64,000 bases of DNA from Microbulbifer variabilis (GCF_020524905.1 NZ_JAIVKI010000018.1:1-64000); one strand, 5' to 3'; positions 24,502-33,629 are shown, counted from the first letter of the stretch. Program-made: numbers and translations. The notes: generated by a model from the letters alone, not told the origin.

Positions 24502-24933
24502 ATGAGCGACAGTAAACCCGCTGTTCAATGTGGGATCGAAGAGGCACTTTCTGTGATCGGCGACCGCTGGAGCCTGCTGATTGTCCGCGATGTGCTGAGG
24601 GGCGTTAATCGATTTGACTCATTGCAAGATAGTTTGCAGATATCCCGAAATATCCTCACGCAAAGATTAAGTAATCTGGAGGAAGCCGGCATCTTGGTTA
24701 AAGCGCCCATTAAGTCCGGTGCGCGGCGTATGCTCTACAACGCTACCCCAAAGTGCCTTGCACTAGTCCCCGTCTTGGTCTCTCTGATTGATTGGAGTAC
24801 ACACTGGTCTGAGAAAACCAATGCACGCTGGTCCCGAGTGATTGATAAGAGAACCGGAGAAGCTGTTAGGGTGGACCTGGTAAACAAAGAGGGTGAGCCG
24901 GTATCCTTGTTGGATCTGGATTTGAAATATTAA
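24502..24933 (+). CDS. HxlR-family transcriptional regulator, 143 aa
   Basis: A winged-helix HxlR (DUF24) protein. The first part CGIEEALSVIGDRWSLLIVR (residues ~11-30) is the family signature, followed by DVLRGVNRFDSLQDSLQISRNILTQRL (helix-turn-helix, split here as residues ~31-57) and the wing LVKAPIKSGARRMLYNAT. Members respond to quinones, aldehydes or other reactive electrophiles, sometimes through a conserved cysteine; here Cys11 is in the equivalent N-terminal position. Divergent from the ligase/tautomerase operon across the 18-bp inverted repeat. The start is at 24502 since the upstream TTG at 24481 has no good ribosome site. Confidence 0.88.
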   Translation: MSDSKPAVQCGIEEALSVIGDRWSLLIVRDVLRGVNRFDSLQDSLQISRNILTQRLSNLEEAGILVKAPIKSGARRMLYNATPKCLALVPVLVSLIDWSTHWSEKTNARWSRVIDKRTGEAVRVDLVNKEGEPVSLLDLDLKY

Positions 24934-25084
24934 GAGCCCGCTTAAAACTAACGATCTCAGTTCAACCTGTACCCCGCCGAGACTCTAGCTTCCTTCCCCG
25001 TGCCGACTCCGCATACAGAATCCTCACTCTGACTGCTTGCGGCTAGACTGGTTTTATCGATCGATAAATACTGCCAGCCATCCG

Positions 25085-25396
25085 ATGCTTCTTTATTGTG
25101 ATCACTGTGGCCAAATCTGGGATATCAAGGATTCCGCACTTATTCCGATACGGGAAATCCTCCGCGCCTTTCCCGATCGCAGGATCAGCGCGAAGCTGAT
25201 TAAAGCCTTAAAATCCGCTATTGGCCTCCCTATGATGGAGGTAAAGCGCTTCGCATGTCACAAGACCTTAAAGAGCGGCCGCTGCTTCGTCTGCAATGCA
25301 TGCCTGGACAATATTCCAGTCCTCATCAAAAACTGCAGCAGCTGCGGAGCGCTGAATCTTGATACCCCAAAGAAACAGGACCAGCCGCCTCCTTAA
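25085..25396 (+). CDS. Zinc-ribbon hypothetical protein, 103 aa
   Basis: The protein begins MLLYCDHCGQIWD and contains CFVCNACLDN near residue 75 and CSSCGA near 89, giving three CxxC knuckles for one or two zinc ions. The middle part is helical and basic (ISAKLIKALKSAI). No known family. Start ambiguity: a TTG at 25037 would add 16 residues. It is convergent with umuC, ending 12 bases from its stop. Confidence 0.5.
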   Translation: MLLYCDHCGQIWDIKDSALIPIREILRAFPDRRISAKLIKALKSAIGLPMMEVKRFACHKTLKSGRCFVCNACLDNIPVLIKNCSSCGALNLDTPKKQDQPPP

Positions 25397-25407
25397 AAAA
25401 TACTCTC

Positions 25408-26661
25408 TTAAACATCTACCAGTGGCAACGCTTCCCAGCGTGTGGTGTAGGCGGGTGAGCGGTAAGCCTGGCGCATTTTCCAGTGTTTATGTACCCCCTC
25501 AGCACCCAAGAAAAGGGTGCCGCGGCCAAAACGCTGATTGACCCTATCGAGGGCCTGCATCATCTCCCCGGCGCGGGCCGGCTGACCGACAGTGAACAGA
25601 TCCCCCTGCCCCAGAGACCTAGGCACCAGCTCTACCAGGCCCACACCGGCTTTCATAAAGCGGCGGCCCGGGCAGTAAAGCTCAGCTATAGCCCCCTTGG
25701 CCAGACTGGCGATCAGGCGGCTATCATCGGTAGCATAGGGGCACTGAACCAGTGTACTGCGGCTGTAATAGTGAGGCTCGTGGGGTGAGGTGTGCAGAAA
25801 AACATGTATCGAAGCCACCAAGCATTGCTGGCCGCGCAGCTTTTCTGCCGCTCGACTGGCATAGAGACTAATTGCCTGCTGAATGGGCTGCAGTTCGGTT
25901 AGCTTCTCCCCAAAAGAGCGCGTGCAATAAATCTGCTTTTTTGGCGGCGGTTGCTCCTCCAGACTCAGGCACGGAACTCCATTTAACTCCTCAATAGTTC
26001 GCTCAATATTGATATTGGTGTGCCGGCGCAGGATCTTGGGATTGGCCTGCGCCAGATCATAAGCGGTCTCTATACCCAAGTGCCCCAGCCGCTTTGCCAG
26101 GCGCCTACCAACGCCCCAGACTTTATCGACTGGCATACGCTTTTGCAGCCACTGCCACTTCTGCGAAGTATCCAGAGCACAGACTCCATTGCAGCTAGCG
26201 ATTTTCTTCGCCGCCCGGTTGGCGAGTTTGGCCAGCGTCTTACTCGGGGCAATCCCCACCCCCACCGGCATACGCACATCACGCCACAGGGTTGTGCGAA
26301 TCCGCTGGCCGTAATCCAGCCACTGCTCTTGCAGCCCATGCAGGCTGAGAAACATCTCATCGATACTGTACACCTCCACTTCTGGACTGAAGCCCTTGAG
26401 GGTTTCCATCACCCGGTGGGAAATATCACCGTACAGCGGATAGTTGCTGGAGAAGATGGCCACCTTATGCCGCCGCAACAGGTGTTCAATCTTGAAGAAA
26501 GGCTGCAAATCCCCAATCCCCAGCGCTTTGGCCTCCTTCGAGCGCGCCACCACAAAACCATCATTATTGGAGAGTACCACCACCGGCCTACCCCTTAAGT
26601 CGGGCCGGAATATCTGTTCACAGCTGGCGTAGCAGCTGTTGCAATCCACCAGTGCCAGCAT
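25408..26661 (-). CDS. umuC: DNA polymerase V catalytic subunit UmuC, 417 aa
   Basis: A Y-family translesion polymerase. [20 protein letters not shown] is the canonical first strand, with the metal-binding Asp6; [11 protein letters not shown] follows; [10 protein letters not shown] near residue 97 holds the catalytic acids. The thumb helix-hairpin-helix [25 protein letters not shown] is at ~180-205, and the little-finger and C-terminal UmuC extension follow, to a normal length of about 417-425. It synthesises past blocked bases with UmuD'2 during SOS. It starts directly after umuD's TGA (TGAATG), so the two are translationally coupled. Confidence 0.97.
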   Translation of the reverse strand: MLALVDCNSCYASCEQIFRPDLRGRPVVVLSNNDGFVVARSKEAKALGIGDLQPFFKIEHLLRRHKVAIFSSNYPLYGDISHRVMETLKGFSPEVEVYSIDEMFLSLHGLQEQWLDYGQRIRTTLWRDVRMPVGVGIAPSKTLAKLANRAAKKIASCNGVCALDTSQKWQWLQKRMPVDKVWGVGRRLAKRLGHLGIETAYDLAQANPKILRRHTNINIERTIEELNGVPCLSLEEQPPPKKQIYCTRSFGEKLTELQPIQQAISLYASRAAEKLRGQQCLVASIHVFLHTSPHEPHYYSRSTLVQCPYATDDSRLIASLAKGAIAELYCPGRRFMKAGVGLVELVPRSLGQGDLFTVGQPARAGEMMQALDRVNQRFGRGTLFLGAEGVHKHWKMRQAYRSPAYTTRWEALPLVDV

Positions 26662-27051
26662 TCAGGAAGGGCGGTGGTAGCGGATAGAGGCTTTAACCAC
26701 CCCTTCAACAATAAGCTCCTGCCCCTCCCAAACCGGTATCGGCGGATAGCGGTCGTTGGCCGATAGTAGCCGCCCATGGTGACGATCCAGCACCTTACAG
26801 GTGAGCTGGCCATCCAGGGCCACCACCACAACATCACCGTGTACCGGCGTCAGTGAGCGATCGACAACCAGGAGATCGCGGTCGAAGATCCCCAAGCCCT
26901 GCATGGAGTCGCCATTGGCGCGGGCCATAAACGTGGCCGCTGGATGAGTGATCAAATGTTGATCAAGGCTGAGACTTTTCTCTTTATGGTCATCCGCAGG
27001 GGATGGAAAGCCAGCGGCAACACCGTGACTGTAGAGCGTCACTCGTTTCAT
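26662..27051 (-). CDS. umuD: DNA polymerase V subunit UmuD, 129 aa
   Basis: A LexA-like S24 peptidase homologue that undergoes RecA-stimulated self-cleavage. The cleavage site is AAGFPSPADD with Ala13-Gly14, the serine is Ser49 in NGDSMQG, and the lysine is Lys86 in GQLTCKVL. It is slightly shorter than E. coli UmuD (139). I use the ATG at 27051 (MKRVTLYSHG); an earlier frame start at 27159 would read through the LexA box. First gene of the umuDC operon, expected to be repressed by LexA. Confidence 0.95.
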   Translation of the reverse strand: MKRVTLYSHGVAAGFPSPADDHKEKSLSLDQHLITHPAATFMARANGDSMQGLGIFDRDLLVVDRSLTPVHGDVVVVALDGQLTCKVLDRHHGRLLSANDRYPPIPVWEGQELIVEGVVKASIRYHRPS

Positions 27052-27066
27052 AAGATTCACCGAATA

Positions 27067-27082
27067 CTGTATATGCATACAG
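27067..27082 (-). promoter_or_regulatory. LexA (SOS) box of umuDC
   Basis: CTGTATATGCATACAG is a perfect palindrome fitting the gammaproteobacterial consensus CTGT-N8-ACAG. It lies 15 bases upstream of the umuD start codon on the minus strand. Confidence 0.93.
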
Positions 27083-27329
27083 TTTATGGGCAGTTCGCCA
27101 ATTCCGGCAAGAACGATGGCTGACCAGCGGGCCGCCAGCCGTACCAATATCAGGTCCACGCCAAGCCCCGTTGCGGACCTACAGGCTTCCCAGGTATGTC
27201 AGCTTGGCAGCTTGGCTGTGTGAGATTATGATCCGCGCAGCGGGCAGGGAGTGATTAACGACAAGGTGTGCCCCGCAACGGCAACAGCCCCCTCTCCCTA
27301 TGGGCACGGTACGGAGACGAGACAAAAAT

Positions 27330-27863
27330 ATGAATTTAATCATAGCGGCACTGATCGTAGCCTCTTATTTTATCTGCATGAGGCTTAGCTCCTCCGCTAT
27401 CAGCCGATTTGGGCAAACCAGGGCCGTCAAGCCCTATCGCCTCAAGTACATTTCAAAGACCATCAGTATTGCTCTTTTGGTGTTTCACCTGGTCCTACTG
27501 ATCAGCGCCCTGGGATTTGAATACACCCAGGTTTCCATCTTCCTCTCTTCCGTGTTTGCAGTAATTGGCGTGGCGCTTTTTGCCCAGTGGTCGATATTGA
27601 GCAACATCACCGCCAGCCTGATTATTTTCTTCGGCTTTCCCTACCGGGTTGGCGACAAGATTCAGGTGATAGACAAAGACGATGACATCTCGGGCACGAT
27701 TGAGGAAATCACGCTGTTTCATGTCCTGATCAGAAGGGGCGAGGAGTTAATTACATACCCCAACACTTTAATCCTGCAAAAAGGCGTGATTAAAAACCCA
27801 GGCAAACAGCTAACGGAAACTCCAGCAAAGCTGCCGGAAGCCAACCAGGCCGAAGCGCAATAG
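27330..27863 (+). CDS. MscS-like mechanosensitive channel domain protein, 177 aa
   Basis: Three hydrophobic segments at about residues 2-18, 42-62 and 68-95 are followed by the MscS beta-domain start FGFPYRVGDKIQVIDKDD and the YPNTLILQKGVIKNP motif (N/P-N-x-x-x-x-x-x-x-x-x-N). At 177 residues it is much shorter than E. coli MscS (286): the C-terminal alpha/beta vestibule is missing. It could still form a small tension-gated channel, or a regulatory or cyclic-nucleotide-type relative. The ATG at 27330 follows GGAGACGAGAC; a start at 27300 is less likely. Followed by a strong hairpin. Confidence 0.8.
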   Translation: MNLIIAALIVASYFICMRLSSSAISRFGQTRAVKPYRLKYISKTISIALLVFHLVLLISALGFEYTQVSIFLSSVFAVIGVALFAQWSILSNITASLIIFFGFPYRVGDKIQVIDKDDDISGTIEEITLFHVLIRRGEELITYPNTLILQKGVIKNPGKQLTETPAKLPEANQAEAQ

Positions 27864-27873
27864 ATTTCTCCTT

Positions 27874-27901
27874 CTCCCTGCCCTTATTTCTGGGCAGGGA
27901 G
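27874..27901 (+). terminator. Rho-independent-like hairpin after the MscS-like gene
   Basis: CTCCCTGCCC and GGGCAGGGAG are perfectly complementary (10 bp) around TTATTTCT, with a short TTCTT downstream. Confidence 0.7.
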
Positions 27902-28138
27902 TTCTTGACGGACAATTCTTTTCCCCCGGATTTCCACATCAATCTGGCCTCCTTTAGCCCTAATAAGCCCCTCCTCGTCCTCAACTGCCTTGAAAATAAC
28001 AAGCAGCAAACCCATAGAACTCTATTAAAGGCACGGAAAAGCTCTCACCACTTCCCATCCTCAGTGAAGCGATTTGCTTCAACCGTCTCAATGGTTAAAA
28101 ATGCGCAAGATTCAATGAAATTGGCTTTAAGGGACTGC

Positions 28139-28414
28139 ATGACCGATACCCTGAAAGATATACTCCACTTCATACAGGAAATGGGCCTAAAAAATGGCCT
28201 GTTTGTCGTGTTTTTCATCTTTGCGCATTATTTATTGTTCTGGATGTACAGTGGGCGATTGAAAGATCGCCAAGTTGAAATTGATCGATTAGCAGCAGAT
28301 AATAAAGAGTATCGGGACAGGTTCCTCAAGCTGATGGATAATGCCTTTTCCTATTCTCCGCCCACTAGAAAAGTGGTCCCCAAGAAGCCAGTTAATGAAA
28401 AGGAGTTTGAGTAG
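28139..28414 (+). CDS. Small membrane-anchored hypothetical protein, 91 aa
   Basis: One membrane segment (GLFVVFFIFAHYLLFWMY, residues ~20-37) is followed by a coiled-coil-like charged region (GRLKDRQVEIDRLAADNKEY) and a proline-rich tail (PPTRKVVPKKP). The ATG at 28139 was chosen because AAGGGA lies six bases upstream; the same frame is open back to 27905 but lacks a ribosome site there. It overlaps the next gene's GTG by one base (TAGTG), so the two are co-translated. No family recognised. Confidence 0.6.
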   Translation: MTDTLKDILHFIQEMGLKNGLFVVFFIFAHYLLFWMYSGRLKDRQVEIDRLAADNKEYRDRFLKLMDNAFSYSPPTRKVVPKKPVNEKEFE

Positions 28415-28956
28415 TGTTCTCCATGTTGCTCGCGATTGCTCTTGTCTTCATTGCAATTCAGATATACCGGCTTTTTGAAATAAGAAAGCATGACCAACAC
28501 CTGTTCGAATTCTGTCAATTACGGAGAGATACCATCGCGTATCTCTCCAATTCCTATGAGCACCTATCCAGAACAGATTACATTGCCCTCAGAAAAATCA
28601 ATGATGCCCTGAGTAGCATCATAGCCGGGTACAAAGAGCACAAAACGGTTGTCTTTAATTACCGCTTATTTACCGAGTACTTGGATGAACTCAAAGCTTT
28701 TGAGAAAAAAGCTGAGAAGATATCTACCGGCAATAAAGATATTCAAGATCTACTTAAAAGAATCCACTGCTCTATTTTCAAAGCCTTTCTGGCATTTACT
28801 CCCCACCTCAAATCAGAACTGGCATTCTCCCTGGTGATAAAAGTGATTTCCCTTGGGGTGAAGGCTGGGCTCAACTCCCTGAAGGACTACTTACAGCGTC
28901 TCAAGGAGGCAAAGGTCATGGTTAACACCTTCAAGAGGTCTACCACACCCTGTTAG
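28414..28956 (+). CDS. Membrane-anchored helical hypothetical protein, 180 aa
   Basis: The start is the GTG at 28414 with AAGGAG eight bases upstream. The first ~20 residues are a hydrophobic anchor (LLAIALVFIAIQIYRLF); the remainder is amphipathic helix with many charged pairs, and a second hydrophobic patch around residues 135-153 (LAFSLVIKVISLGVKAGL). Unrecognised. Together with the preceding gene it is probably a two-protein membrane complex of unknown role. Confidence 0.6.
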   Translation: MFSMLLAIALVFIAIQIYRLFEIRKHDQHLFEFCQLRRDTIAYLSNSYEHLSRTDYIALRKINDALSSIIAGYKEHKTVVFNYRLFTEYLDELKAFEKKAEKISTGNKDIQDLLKRIHCSIFKAFLAFTPHLKSELAFSLVIKVISLGVKAGLNSLKDYLQRLKEAKVMVNTFKRSTTPC

Positions 28957-29149
28957 TCCCCAGCAGTCTATTTGGGGGCCTGTGCGCCCCCTCCATCCCA
29001 CCTTTTCTACTTCCACCATTTCCACCCCTCTCTCCTCTTATCCTCACCTCCACGAGCTCGCTCTCTCCATGGGTAATATTCAGCAACTTTGATCAAGTGA
29101 CACGGACACACAGAATTTAGAATACTTTTAAGTAGAAAAGGCGGTATCG

Positions 29150-30013
29150 ATGATGAGGTATAGGGAAAGGTTTGCGCAGGTTCTGCACTATATCGAGGTC
29201 AACCTGGACTCCGACCTGGATATCGACAAGCTCTGCCAGTACGCCAGCTTGTCTAAGTACCACTTTCACCGGCAGTGCTCCGCATTCTTCGGGATGCCGG
29301 TGACCGCTCTCGTCAGGCTATTGAGACTCAAACGGGCGGCCTATCAACTCGCCTATCGGAACAAAAAAGTGGTGGATATAGCTCTGGAGAATGGCTATGA
29401 CAGCCATGAAGCCTTTACCCGAGCTTTTAAGAAACTCTTTGGCAAGAGCCCTTCAGAGTTTCGCCGAAGCCCAAACTGGGAAATTTGGCATAAACACTAT
29501 GAGCCAATAATGATGTTAAGGAGCCAGTTAATGGAAAGTTCCGCTAGTTACCAGGTCGATATTATTGAATTCCCCGAGACCCAGCTTGCCGTTATGGAAC
29601 ACCGGGGCGCAGCCCACCTATTGGGCACAACCATCAGACAGTTTATTCAATGGCGGAAAGCTCAGGGGCTTTCACCGAACAACAGCAGAACCTTCAACCT
29701 AGTTTACGATGATCCAGCAACCACACCTCCCGATCAGTACAGGTTTGACGTCTGCTGCACGGTAAAAACCTCTACCGACACCAATGCCGAGAATATAGTC
29801 AACAAAGTGATTCCAGCTGGGAAATGTGCGGTCATTAGACACAGAGGGAGCGATGACTCAATCGGCACAGCCGTTCGATACCTGTACTTTCAGTGGCTGG
29901 ATTCTTCAGATTTTACACTGCGTGAATTTCCAATGTTTTTTGAGAGAGTAAAGTTTCTTCCAGAGGTGTCGGAAAGTGAAATGATCACCGATATCTTTCT
30001 GCCCATAGAATAA
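29150..30013 (+). CDS. AraC-family regulator with GyrI-like effector domain, 287 aa
   Basis: The N-terminal ~110 residues are two helix-turn-helix motifs: LCQYASLSKYHFHRQCSAFF (about 28-47) and DIALENGYDSHEAFTRAFKK (76-95), followed by FGKSPSEFRR. The C-terminal ~155 residues are a GyrI-like (Rob/SoxS-type, AraE_N/SRPBCC-like) ligand domain starting with VDIIEFPETQLAVMEHRG. Such proteins sense lipophilic compounds or drugs and activate efflux or repair genes. It follows AAGGCGG. It has no obvious neighbour target; the next gene is the frameshifted patatin-like gene. Confidence 0.9.
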   Translation: MMRYRERFAQVLHYIEVNLDSDLDIDKLCQYASLSKYHFHRQCSAFFGMPVTALVRLLRLKRAAYQLAYRNKKVVDIALENGYDSHEAFTRAFKKLFGKSPSEFRRSPNWEIWHKHYEPIMMLRSQLMESSASYQVDIIEFPETQLAVMEHRGAAHLLGTTIRQFIQWRKAQGLSPNNSRTFNLVYDDPATTPPDQYRFDVCCTVKTSTDTNAENIVNKVIPAGKCAVIRHRGSDDSIGTAVRYLYFQWLDSSDFTLREFPMFFERVKFLPEVSESEMITDIFLPIE

Positions 30014-30187
30014 TATCCCCCCAGGGAAGCAGAAAGCAGGATACAAAAAAAACAATCTGTAAACAGATAAAAAGCTGCACCTGAAAATCCTTAATGGAAT
30101 AGCCAAAGATAAAACTATCGCCCTATCCTGTACTCTTTAGGATATAGCTTTAAAGAATGCTATGGACTTAAAGAGTACAAACAGCTT

Positions 30188-31353
30188 ATGAAAGCTCGGC
30201 ATCTATCAGCCATTATTGCTTTTCTTATTATTATTTTTGTGAGCTTAGTGTATTTATACAATAACCGCCTCACACAGAGCACTAAGTTTGATGCTTTTCC
30301 GGTTACGAGTGAGTTTATTAAAACTAATGAAGGTCTCAAAGACAAAGAGACCATTAACATTCTGATTGTAGATGGCGGCGGTATCCGCGGATTGATCCCA
30401 CTTTACGTAATTCAATACATAGAACGCCAGACTGGTAAACCTATTGAGGAACTGTTTGATGTTTTCAGTGGCGTCTCAACGGGGGCCATTATTGCTACAG
30501 GGGTCAATGCGCCCTATCTACCCGCAGACCTACACGGTCCTAAAGTACAAAATGTTCACTCTAAAAGCGATAGGATAATTCAAATCTACAAAAATGAGAG
30601 CGGTTATATATTCTCTACCCCTTGGTATCATAAGCTATTGACAGCTAACGGTCTTTTTTCGCCCCGCTTTATAGGAGAGCGACTGAGCAACACAATGGAG
30701 AAACACTACACAGATGAAATGAAGTTCACTGACCTGAATAATTACGTCATCATACCCTCCCTTAACATCCATACAGGCCAGGTAAAACTATTTAAGAATC
30801 GAGGCCAGGAAGTTACTGAACTGCCCACCAATACGCTTATCAACTTGTAACGGCAGCCACTAGCGCTGAGAGCCTATTTCCTCCTGTAGAATTTATGACT
30901 ATAGGAAAGGACGTTAGCCACCGTTACTATGCCGATGCCGGCATAGATGCGAACAATCCTACCAGCATCATTCTTTTAGAAACCATCAGGGAGCTCCCTG
31001 GAAAAAACTACTATGTACTGATCCTTGGAGCTGGCACATCGCCTTTAAATACTATGGAAACCGACTACAGGAGCTTAAAAAATTGGGGAGAAATAAGCTG
31101 GACTCAAGATCTTATATCGAATGTACAAAGATCTATGGATAATCAACAACTATATACTCTGGAGATTGCCAGATCACTTAGTTATAAAGGTCAAATAATT
31201 TACAACTACTTAAATATAGAAATAATCGATTCCTTTGTTGACCCATTTAATTACAAAGACATCGACAAGCTGAAAATTTTAGCGGATCGACTTATCAACG
31301 AAAATCAGGCTGAATTAGATCGGGTAGTACAGAAACTCAAGCAAAGAGGCTGA
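30188..31353 (+). pseudogene. Patatin-like phospholipase paralogue with one frameshift
   Basis: The first frame runs 30188-30850 and carries the membrane anchor, DGGGIRG and GVSTG with the catalytic Ser. The second frame, continuing to 31353, carries YADAGID with the catalytic Asp and the C-terminal helix. The intact paralogue has LPTNSLYQLV, whereas here the sequence reads LPTNTLINL then stop. Adding one T at about 30838 (ACGCTTATCAAC to ACGCTTTATCAAC) restores LPTNTLYQLVTAATSAE and the whole C-terminus. So this is a one-base deletion, a sequencing error or a slipped T run. Aside from it the gene is intact (~388 codons). Confidence 0.8.
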
Positions 31354-31453
31354 TGATTTGCCCTTACAATATTGGCCAGCGAGTAAAGTTTGTTTTTCAA
31401 GGGGATAAACAATATTGTTTAGCGGTGAACCTTTCACCTGTGCGGCAATTAGC

Positions 31454-31747
31454 ATGGCAACTGGAAATTTTACGCTGGTAATAGTTACACTCTTAATACT
31501 ATTAGGTACCTCCTCTTCCAGCCTGGCGAGCAGCCTCAATGAACAAGAAGCTCGCAAGCGGTGCGTAAGGACCTGTAAACATGTTTATTACCGATGCCTT
31601 GGAAATAATAGGGAGATATCAGCTGATTGCGTTAGCGATAAGAGGTTCTGTGATTTTATTTGTTATGACGATAAACTCTATTATCGCGAAAGCGACTACC
31701 TGAAACGACTACACAGAAGAAACCGATGGGAGAATCGATGGAATTAA
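31454..31747 (+). CDS. Secreted small cysteine-rich protein, 97 aa
   Basis: A Sec signal peptide is present: MATGN, a hydrophobic core LVIVTLLILLG and an SSSLASS cleavage region near residue 25. The mature part has six cysteines (CVRTCKHVYYRC, then CVSDKRFCDFIC), enough for three disulfides, and ends with a very basic tail (KRLHRRNRWENRWN). No family recognised. The ATG at 31454 is used; a TTG at 31415 would add 13 residues. It could be a small toxin, inhibitor or structural secreted protein; nothing decides which. Confidence 0.6.
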   Translation: MATGNFTLVIVTLLILLGTSSSSLASSLNEQEARKRCVRTCKHVYYRCLGNNREISADCVSDKRFCDFICYDDKLYYRESDYLKRLHRRNRWENRWN

Positions 31748-31944
31748 CGTCTATACGACTGGCAGGAACATCAATACATAGGCACTAAAAACTGTGACCA
31801 AAAAATAAAGACCAGACAGAAAGCGGAAACTGATAGAAAGAGCTAACTAATCAATTTAACATCAAAAAAATTACTCAGAAAATCACCTTTCACCAAGCCC
31901 TCCTTCTATCCCGCACACCCAAATAATAAATTAATCTAATACAC

Positions 31945-32520
31945 TTAACTATCGGCCGATCTTGTTGAGACCTCTTCATCAGGTACTTTATAAACAGTTC
32001 GCACAATGTATCCAAATCGACTTCCCTGAACACCAAGCCTTACCGTATCTCCTGCCTCGACAGTATCAAAAAAACGTTTATTTACACACGTAGAGTAAGT
32101 CTGACCATAGTCAATACTGTAGCAAACATGCCACAACCGACCTGTCCTCACCTCCTTGCCGGCAATACCCCTCTCAATGCTAGTCTCTTCGCCAAACGTA
32201 ATTGTATAGTATGAGGGGATAGCATAATGAATCACACCCCAGGTAAGTCCGTAGTACATGAAATAAAGCAGAGCCCAATAAACACCTCGAACTACAATAT
32301 TCGATCGGCTTATTTTGTTTGATGGATGTCTATCCAAAAGAACAGGTAGAACCCAAATCGCAGCCAATATCCAAACAACTACACCACCATAGCCTGGATC
32401 ATCATAGAACTGGTATCTACCAGCACTAGTAGACCCCATCAATAAAAGTACTATTACTAGGGATATCAGGGTGTAAATCTTTTCTTTGCCATTGGCACCC
32501 TCACGAAAAATCAATTTCAA
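31945..32520 (-). CDS. Hypothetical membrane protein, 191 aa
   Basis: Three hydrophobic segments at about residues 15-32, 43-62 and 75-100 (WALLYFMYYGLTWGVIHYAI) are followed by a soluble C-terminal half with two cysteines (CYSIDYGQTYSTC) that reads like a small beta domain, then GDTVRLGVQGSRFGYIV. No family assignment. Low-GC composition, like its neighbours. Confidence 0.55.
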   Translation of the reverse strand: MKLIFREGANGKEKIYTLISLVIVLLLMGSTSAGRYQFYDDPGYGGVVVWILAAIWVLPVLLDRHPSNKISRSNIVVRGVYWALLYFMYYGLTWGVIHYAIPSYYTITFGEETSIERGIAGKEVRTGRLWHVCYSIDYGQTYSTCVNKRFFDTVEAGDTVRLGVQGSRFGYIVRTVYKVPDEEVSTRSADS

Positions 32521-32684
32521 ACGAAAACCTCACCAAGAAACAATCAAAAATACAACTGGCTATCGAGCTTATCCAGCACTCCCAAAAAATTGACCACAAA
32601 GAACGAATTTCATACAGATATGTAAGAGAAGAAATACAAAAAATAGGGAGGCCAAAAATCAAACATCACCTCCCTAAAAATCAT

Positions 32685-33275
32685 CTAAGTATCCAGAAAG
32701 CTTTTAACAGCCGTAATACCTTTATAAGCCATTATGCCCGCCTGCCGTATAATAGTTTCCTTATATTTACTGAACGTCGCACTTTCAGCCAAGCGATGAT
32801 CAATACAGCTCATCATATTAATAACCTTCGCAGTGTGGCTCTTATAGATTAGAGGACCCTGAACCACAGAGTAACCGAAACTTTTTAACCCTATTAATTC
32901 TCTGCCAGTAACCCTAAAAATACGATCCAAAGGATCACCACTTTTATAGCCCTGATTAGCAATAGTCGAAGAGGTTGGCCGGGAAACAAGTTCTACTTCA
33001 GCCTTTGCATGTACAGCACCCAATATCCATGAATCATTTAAAATAATCGACCAGGTATTAGTTCTCAACACCGATCCATTATCTCTTGTATTGGTAGGTC
33101 CAAAAATCCTTAGGGCTTCATGTAAGTCCTCAATACTTCCAGCGACGATCTTTCCATCCCTCGTGGTGGCAGCATTATTGTATACCTGCCAGCAGGCTTC
33201 GATATGTTGAGCGGTATTATTAGCCGGGTCTAGAAGCCCCCTGACCTCTTTCTTGAAATCACTTTCGGTATACAT
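32685..33275 (-). CDS. Hypothetical soluble protein, 196 aa
   Basis: The start ATG at 33275 follows AAAGGGATAT; an in-frame ATG at 33353 would read into non-coding DNA. The protein has an N-terminal helical part (TESDFKKEVRGLLDP), a middle beta-rich region (TWSIILNDSWILGAVHAKAEVELVS) and a C-terminal helix. It has no signal peptide, and I recognise no family. A perfect 20-bp palindrome lies 127-146 bases upstream. Confidence 0.6.
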   Translation of the reverse strand: MYTESDFKKEVRGLLDPANNTAQHIEACWQVYNNAATTRDGKIVAGSIEDLHEALRIFGPTNTRDNGSVLRTNTWSIILNDSWILGAVHAKAEVELVSRPTSSTIANQGYKSGDPLDRIFRVTGRELIGLKSFGYSVVQGPLIYKSHTAKVINMMSCIDHRLAESATFSKYKETIIRQAGIMAYKGITAVKSFLDT

Positions 33276-33401
33276 ATATATCCCTTTAAATCCATGAGAG
33301 AAAAATAAGTTCCAGACAACATGGCCGAGCCGTGGAATTTGAATCTGCACCAACTGTTATCTTTCCCTATAACAGCCTGCATTTATCATAAGCACCTTAA
33401 A

Positions 33402-33421
33402 ACAGGATTTATAAATCCTGT
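33402..33421. promoter_or_regulatory. 20-bp perfect palindrome
   Basis: ACAGGATTTATAAATCCTGT is a perfect palindrome in the 354-base gap between the 33275 gene and the alcohol dehydrogenase, upstream of the former on its strand. It could be an operator. As RNA it would form a 10-bp stem without a loop, so it is unlikely to be a terminator. The rest of the gap (33276-33629) shows nothing else I can name. Confidence 0.4.
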
Positions 33422-33629
33422 ACGTCAGTACCCAATAATTTTCTCCGACTAATCACCTTTGCAGCAACATTCGCAAGAATCTTGGTATACATGAGGCATG
33501 TCAGAATGAACAGGCATGAACGGTTATCGAGATTACTTGGCTAGCTCTTAAAGTCAATACACCGAATAGTTTTTAATCTAATAACCAGAAGAGCTTCACA
33601 CTCTCCATTACAGAGACTTTCCAGCCCCT

